From: JAFDBW01 sp963825575
GTDB taxonomy: Bacteria; Desulfobacterota; Desulfuromonadia; Desulfuromonadales; BM103
Direction: 5' to 3'
DNA length: 64,000 bases
Assembly: GCA_963825575.1 (NCBI GenBank)
Contig: CAWGUB010000023.1
Coordinates: 1-64,000, forward strand
How positions within the stretch are numbered: the first letter of the stretch is position 1; each line of letters opens with the position of its first letter. Below are positions 61,027 through 64,000 of this stretch, one piece after another. The notes beneath the pieces are model-generated. The model saw nothing but the letters and a program-made list of their open reading frames with translations, did not search any database and had not been told where the DNA came from. The position numbers were made by a program, and so were the translations under genes.

Positions 61027-61449
61027 ATGGACGAGCAAGATAAAGAACTGAAATCACAAGAAGCTGGAGCCGGCGAAGAAACCGAGCATCAAGATGATCA
61101 CCTCGAAAAGCTCAAGGAAACCACAGAGAAAATCTGGGGGAGCACTCGGCATGCTTTCAACACTGCCACCTTCAAGGCCAACCAGTATAAAAAATTGGTG
61201 CAGAAGAAGATCGACATCTCCGCGCTGCATAAAAAGATCGGCTCAACTCACGCAGAACTAGGCAAACTGGTTGACGATTTGCGCGAAGCCGGCAAAAAAA
61301 ATATCCTGAGCCAGGAGGCGGTCAAGACTGTCCTGAACAGGCTTGATGAACTGAGGGCCGAAGCGGTTGCTCTCGAGGAAGAGGTCGAGCAGATCAGAGC
61401 CGAGGAGTCTTCACCGGCAACGGTGCAGTCCGAGGACAAGACAGAGTAA
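61027..61449 (+). CDS. coiled-coil protein, unknown
   Basis: 140 residues from ATG 61027 (AAGGAGGA 6 bases before). Acidic N-terminal 30 residues, then a helix with repeated Lys/Glu (H-L-E-K-L-K-E-T-T-E-K-I-W-G-S-T-R-H-A-F) and coiled-coil segments (L-G-K-L-V-D-D-L-R-E-A-G-K; L-D-E-L-R-A-E-A-V-A-L-E-E-E-V). No signal or catalytic motif. The ORF from 60973 has no binding site. Convergent with the TPR/peptidase gene. Confidence 0.65.
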   Translation: MDEQDKELKSQEAGAGEETEHQDDHLEKLKETTEKIWGSTRHAFNTATFKANQYKKLVQKKIDISALHKKIGSTHAELGKLVDDLREAGKKNILSQEAVKTVLNRLDELRAEAVALEEEVEQIRAEESSPATVQSEDKTE

Positions 61450-61455
61450 TATCGT

Positions 61456-62735
61456 TTAGTGAAGGCCGGCCTGCCATTCTTTCTGGATGGCAGGCCAATC
61501 CAGTCCGTACTCCTGGTAAACAGCTGTAACGGCTCCCTACCATCCCTGCTGTTTTCCCAGGCTCTCCAGAAGCTCTGCCATGTTGTGCCAACCATAGCTG
61601 TCGACCATGAACAGGACCAGGGAATAACTCTGTTCGTACGCCAGGCAACCTGGTAATCCGGCAAGACCGGCAGAACGGCTTTACAAGATCACGCCACTCG
61701 AGGAGCCGACCTGCTTCTGAGGCCGCTGTCAAATCGGTCAGCGGAGTGGAATCGATCCGGCGACCGGCAAGCTCCGCCAACCCTTCATTGAGCCAGACCG
61801 GCACATTTCTGCCCGCCATAAAATGGACGATTACGTGCATGTACTCATGATACAGGATCGCTGAGAATCGCTTGGTCATCCCGCGCATACCGGCCAGCGG
61901 CAGACGAATCTTGCCGTCATAGACGGCACCAGCCCAATCCGGCGAATCGAGTCACATCTGCATAGTCCCGGTGGGAGTAAAGCAGGACCGGTACCCTGAC
62001 ATCAGGGTAATATGCCAGATCGGAGCCCACTTCCACGTAGGCGTCTTCAAGAGTTTCCAGGATGTCGGAGGCCAGTGCTGAGGCGTGCTCACCGTCGACG
62101 AAGGACAACTGGAAATGCCCCCGGTATTCCAGTCGCATCTCCTCTTCAATCTGCCACTCCCGACGCACCTTGTCGAGTAAACCGGCAACTTCATCACCGC
62201 CACCGTATTCCAGGCACCTCTGTAATGCATCGACGGCTTCAGCCATGCGTCCGCCGGCGTAATAGGCCTTGCCGAGAAGCAGGTATACATCCGGATTTTG
62301 CTGATCGATTCCAAGGGCCTGATCGAGCAAAGAAATCGCTTCCGGGTATTTGCCCTGACGAAACAGGGTAATGGCCTCACCCTGCCAGAGGCGAATATCC
62401 TCTTTGTTGTAGCTGCGACCGGAACGAAAAGAGTCGCGGGCTGACTGGAATTCTCCGGCGGCAAGCAGCTGGTAGCCTTGCCCCAGATAGGCAACGGCGA
62501 GCATATTGGAAATCTGCGCTGGATTGCTGAGGGTTTTTTCCAGGGAATGCAGGACTTCGAGTGCGCCGGCATAATTCTTCTGCTCAAGCAGGGCAACGGC
62601 TTCTCCGGCCTGATTGACAGGCGAGGCGACAACTTCTGCAACACACGTGGACAACATGAGCGCCAGAACGGCAAAAGAGCAGGCGATGGTCTGTTTGAAC
62701 GTTAAAAGTGGCAATTTAGACTGATGGAATAGCAT
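61456..62735 (-). pseudogene. TPR protein with a gluzincin (HExxH) peptidase domain, frameshifted
   Basis: The N-terminal two thirds (62735 to about 61925) are intact: signal peptide (F-A-V-L-A-L-M-L-S-T-C-V-A), TPR repeats (A-V-A-L-L-E-Q-K-N-Y-A-G-A-L-E-V-L; L-L-G-K-A-Y-Y-A-G-G-R-M-A-E-A) and a linker. After a frame change near 61925 the peptidase-like part reads Y-H-E-Y-M-H-V-I-V-H-F and W-L-N-E-G-L-A-E-L, i.e. H-E-x-x-H plus a downstream Glu. Two further breaks near 61660 and 61550 separate S-Y-S-L-V-L-F-M-V-D-S-Y from Y-Q-E-Y-G-L-D-W-P-A-I-Q-K-E-W, which ends at 61456. About 425 residues if repaired. Decay or sequence error unresolved. Confidence 0.7.
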
Positions 62736-63507
62736 GGGGGCGACATCCCGGCTGCAGAATTTTCTGCATTTCCTCATGAATCAGAACATTGCTGGCCAGG
62801 CATTCTAGAGATTCGAGGGTCATCGGGTTGCCATCAAAATCACTGACCTTGCCACCGCTCTCTTCGACCAGCAGAATTCCTGCCGCCAGGTCCCACGGCT
62901 TCAGTTTCATCTCCCAGAACCCGTCGAATCGTCCGGCAGCGACACTGGCAAGATCGAGGCTGGCAACTCCGGGTCGGCGACATGCCTGGGCTTCTCTCTG
63001 GAAACGGGCGAAATAATCGTAGTTATTTGCCTTGCAATTCTTGTGATCATAGGCGAACCCGGTGGCCAGCAACGCTCGTTCCAGAAGGCGGGTTTCTGAA
63101 ACCTGCAGACGGCGATCGTTGAGAAAGGCTCCCTGACCACGCTCTGCAAAGTAAAACTCACCCACATAAGGGTTATAGACAACCCCCAGTGTCAACTGGC
63201 CACCTATCTCCAGTGCAATCGAAACAGCAAACCATGGGAAGCCATGGGCGAAATTGGTTGTGCCATCGAGCGGATCTATAATCCAGCGGTGGTCAGAGTT
63301 CAGCTGGCCGTAGTCATCTTCTTCTGCCAGGATATCGTGGTCAGGAAACCGCTCCCGAATCAGTCCTACAATCAGTGCTTCCGACTGGCGGTCAGCTTCA
63401 GTTACCAGGTCATATTTACCTTTGAACTCGACACGGATACCACGCTCGAAGTTCTCCATGAGGAGGGTCCCCGCTTCACGGGCCGCTTTGATGATCAGGT
63501 CTTTCAT
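62716..63507 (-). CDS. inositol-1-monophosphatase family protein
   Basis: 263 residues from ATG 63507 (M-K-D-L-I-I-K-A-A-R-E-A-G). Metal-site blocks: D-I-L-A-E-E-D, W-I-I-D-P-L-D-G-T-T-N-F-A-H-G and K-P-W-D-L-A-A-G-I-L-L-V-E-E-S-G-G. Family members (SuhB, CysQ, IMPase) dephosphorylate inositol phosphate or PAP, and the substrate is not fixed by these motifs. The longer frame from 63678 overlaps the EI24-type gene. The TPR gene starts inside its 3' end. Confidence 0.93.
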   Translation of the reverse strand: MKDLIIKAAREAGTLLMENFERGIRVEFKGKYDLVTEADRQSEALIVGLIRERFPDHDILAEEDDYGQLNSDHRWIIDPLDGTTNFAHGFPWFAVSIALEIGGQLTLGVVYNPYVGEFYFAERGQGAFLNDRRLQVSETRLLERALLATGFAYDHKNCKANNYDYFARFQREAQACRRPGVASLDLASVAAGRFDGFWEMKLKPWDLAAGILLVEESGGKVSDFDGNPMTLESLECLASNVLIHEEMQKILQPGCRPHAIPSV

Positions 63508-63521
63508 AACAGACTGGCCCT

Positions 63522-64000
63522 TTACCTTGACTCTTCCATCGTCGGCACCCTGGTTGCAGCACTGTCCGGCTGGACCAACGCTTTTTCTTCGCACCACAGA
63601 CGGGTAATACCGATCACGGCCAGAGGGATACAGAGCAACTGAAAGAACGGGATAGCCAGGAGCACCATCACACCACATGAGAAACCAAGCATGAGAAATT
63701 TGCGGGCAAAGATGTAGCTCTTCTGTTCACTGAAAAACTTGTGTTTGCGGACCATGACAAAACCCAGATATTCAAAACTGAGAAAAAAGAGTGTCAGGCC
63801 AACCGCAAGGACCGTGTAGAGCCCGCTACCAACTCCCGGCAACAGGTTCAGCGGCAGAATCAACACCATGATCACGACAAAGATCGACATCTTCTTCGCT
63901 TCCATCAATACGGTTCGCCATCCATCACTCAGGAATTGCCCGATTGAAAACACCTCGTTGTTGGTCTGACCACTCAAAGCCTGTTCGGTCCGTTCCGAGA
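63522..64000 (-). CDS. EI24/CysZ-type membrane protein, start outside the window
   Basis: The frame is open to the window edge, so the N-terminus is missing. The visible 159 residues contain helices I-F-V-V-I-M-V-L-I-L-P-L-N-L-L-P-G-V-G, L-T-L-F-F-L-S-F-E-Y-L-G-F-V-M-V-R-K and G-F-S-C-G-V-M-V-L-L-A-I-P-F-F-Q-L-L-C-I-P-L-A-V-I-G. This is the pattern of the EI24/CysZ family (sulfate uptake in E. coli); a sulfate role is not proven here. The stop is 14 bases before the phosphatase ATG. Confidence 0.75.
   Translation of the reverse strand, partial: SERTEQALSGQTNNEVFSIGQFLSDGWRTVLMEAKKMSIFVVIMVLILPLNLLPGVGSGLYTVLAVGLTLFFLSFEYLGFVMVRKHKFFSEQKSYIFARKFLMLGFSCGVMVLLAIPFFQLLCIPLAVIGITRLWCEEKALVQPDSAATRVPTMEESR

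Overview
The window looks like a piece of a Desulfuromonadales chromosome (Geobacter/Desulfuromonas/Pelobacter type, class Desulfuromonadia). Three things support this: a respiratory TCA gene set with AcnB, monomeric NADP-isocitrate dehydrogenase, an LDH-like malate dehydrogenase and a four-subunit 2-oxoglutarate:ferredoxin oxidoreductase; a very large set of two-component and chemosensory genes; and GC-rich, minus-strand-dominated gene blocks. The order hisS-aspS-LysM lipoprotein-icd-mdh-korDABC matches what I remember of Geobacter. I found no tRNA, rRNA, CRISPR array, insertion sequence or phage gene.

Layout. 1-3.6 kb (minus): a sensor kinase, a sigma54-type response regulator and minor type IV prepilins, all badly frameshifted. 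3.6-10 kb (plus): a small ferredoxin, an MFS transporter, a small lipoprotein, an HD hydrolase, a DedA protein, bioA and a speB-like ureohydrolase, with several families of short dispersed repeats between them. 10.2-15.2 kb (minus): a lipoprotein, a CBS/nucleotidyltransferase (DUF294-type) protein and acnB. 15.8-42.7 kb (minus): a 27-kb signalling island. It holds cheB, a kinase-like protein and cheD; a large PAS kinase with a single-domain regulator; two MCPs, one beside a periplasmic binding protein and cheW; a core unit of receiver, soluble MCP/CheZ-like protein, STAS, cheY and cheA; a second sensory operon (Leu/Ile/Val-type binding lipoprotein, multi-PAS kinase, REC-PAS, NtrC-type regulator); and cheY-cheR. 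42.9-51.9 kb: an M48 peptidase (minus), then comEC, a REC-GGDEF protein, hisS and aspS (plus). 51.9-59.2 kb (plus): a LysM lipoprotein and the TCA genes. 59.4-64 kb: an FmdB-like protein, fbp, a coiled-coil protein, a TPR/peptidase gene, an inositol-phosphatase-family gene and an EI24/CysZ-type membrane protein cut by the window end.

How the genes work together. acnB, icd, mdh and kor cover consecutive oxidative TCA steps. The three transcription units acnB, icd and kor each carry the same 17-bp palindrome, close to TTGTATACTGTATACAA, upstream of the gene. At icd it lies on the -10 box of a good promoter. This points to one repressor controlling a dispersed TCA regulon. In the chemosensory island, two MCPs and a kinase-like protein whose phospho-His is replaced by Asn end in the same xxETF tail, which resembles the CheR/CheB docking pentapeptide. 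A soluble MCP-like protein carries a CheZ-like D-x-x-x-Q helix. These are the most novel-looking parts of the window.

Caveat. At least seven loci (minor pilin, both of its two-component genes, ferredoxin, a lipoprotein, a large kinase, a TPR/peptidase) carry frameshifts, some in homopolymers. Sequencing or assembly error is a real alternative to gene decay, especially in the first 3.6 kb.
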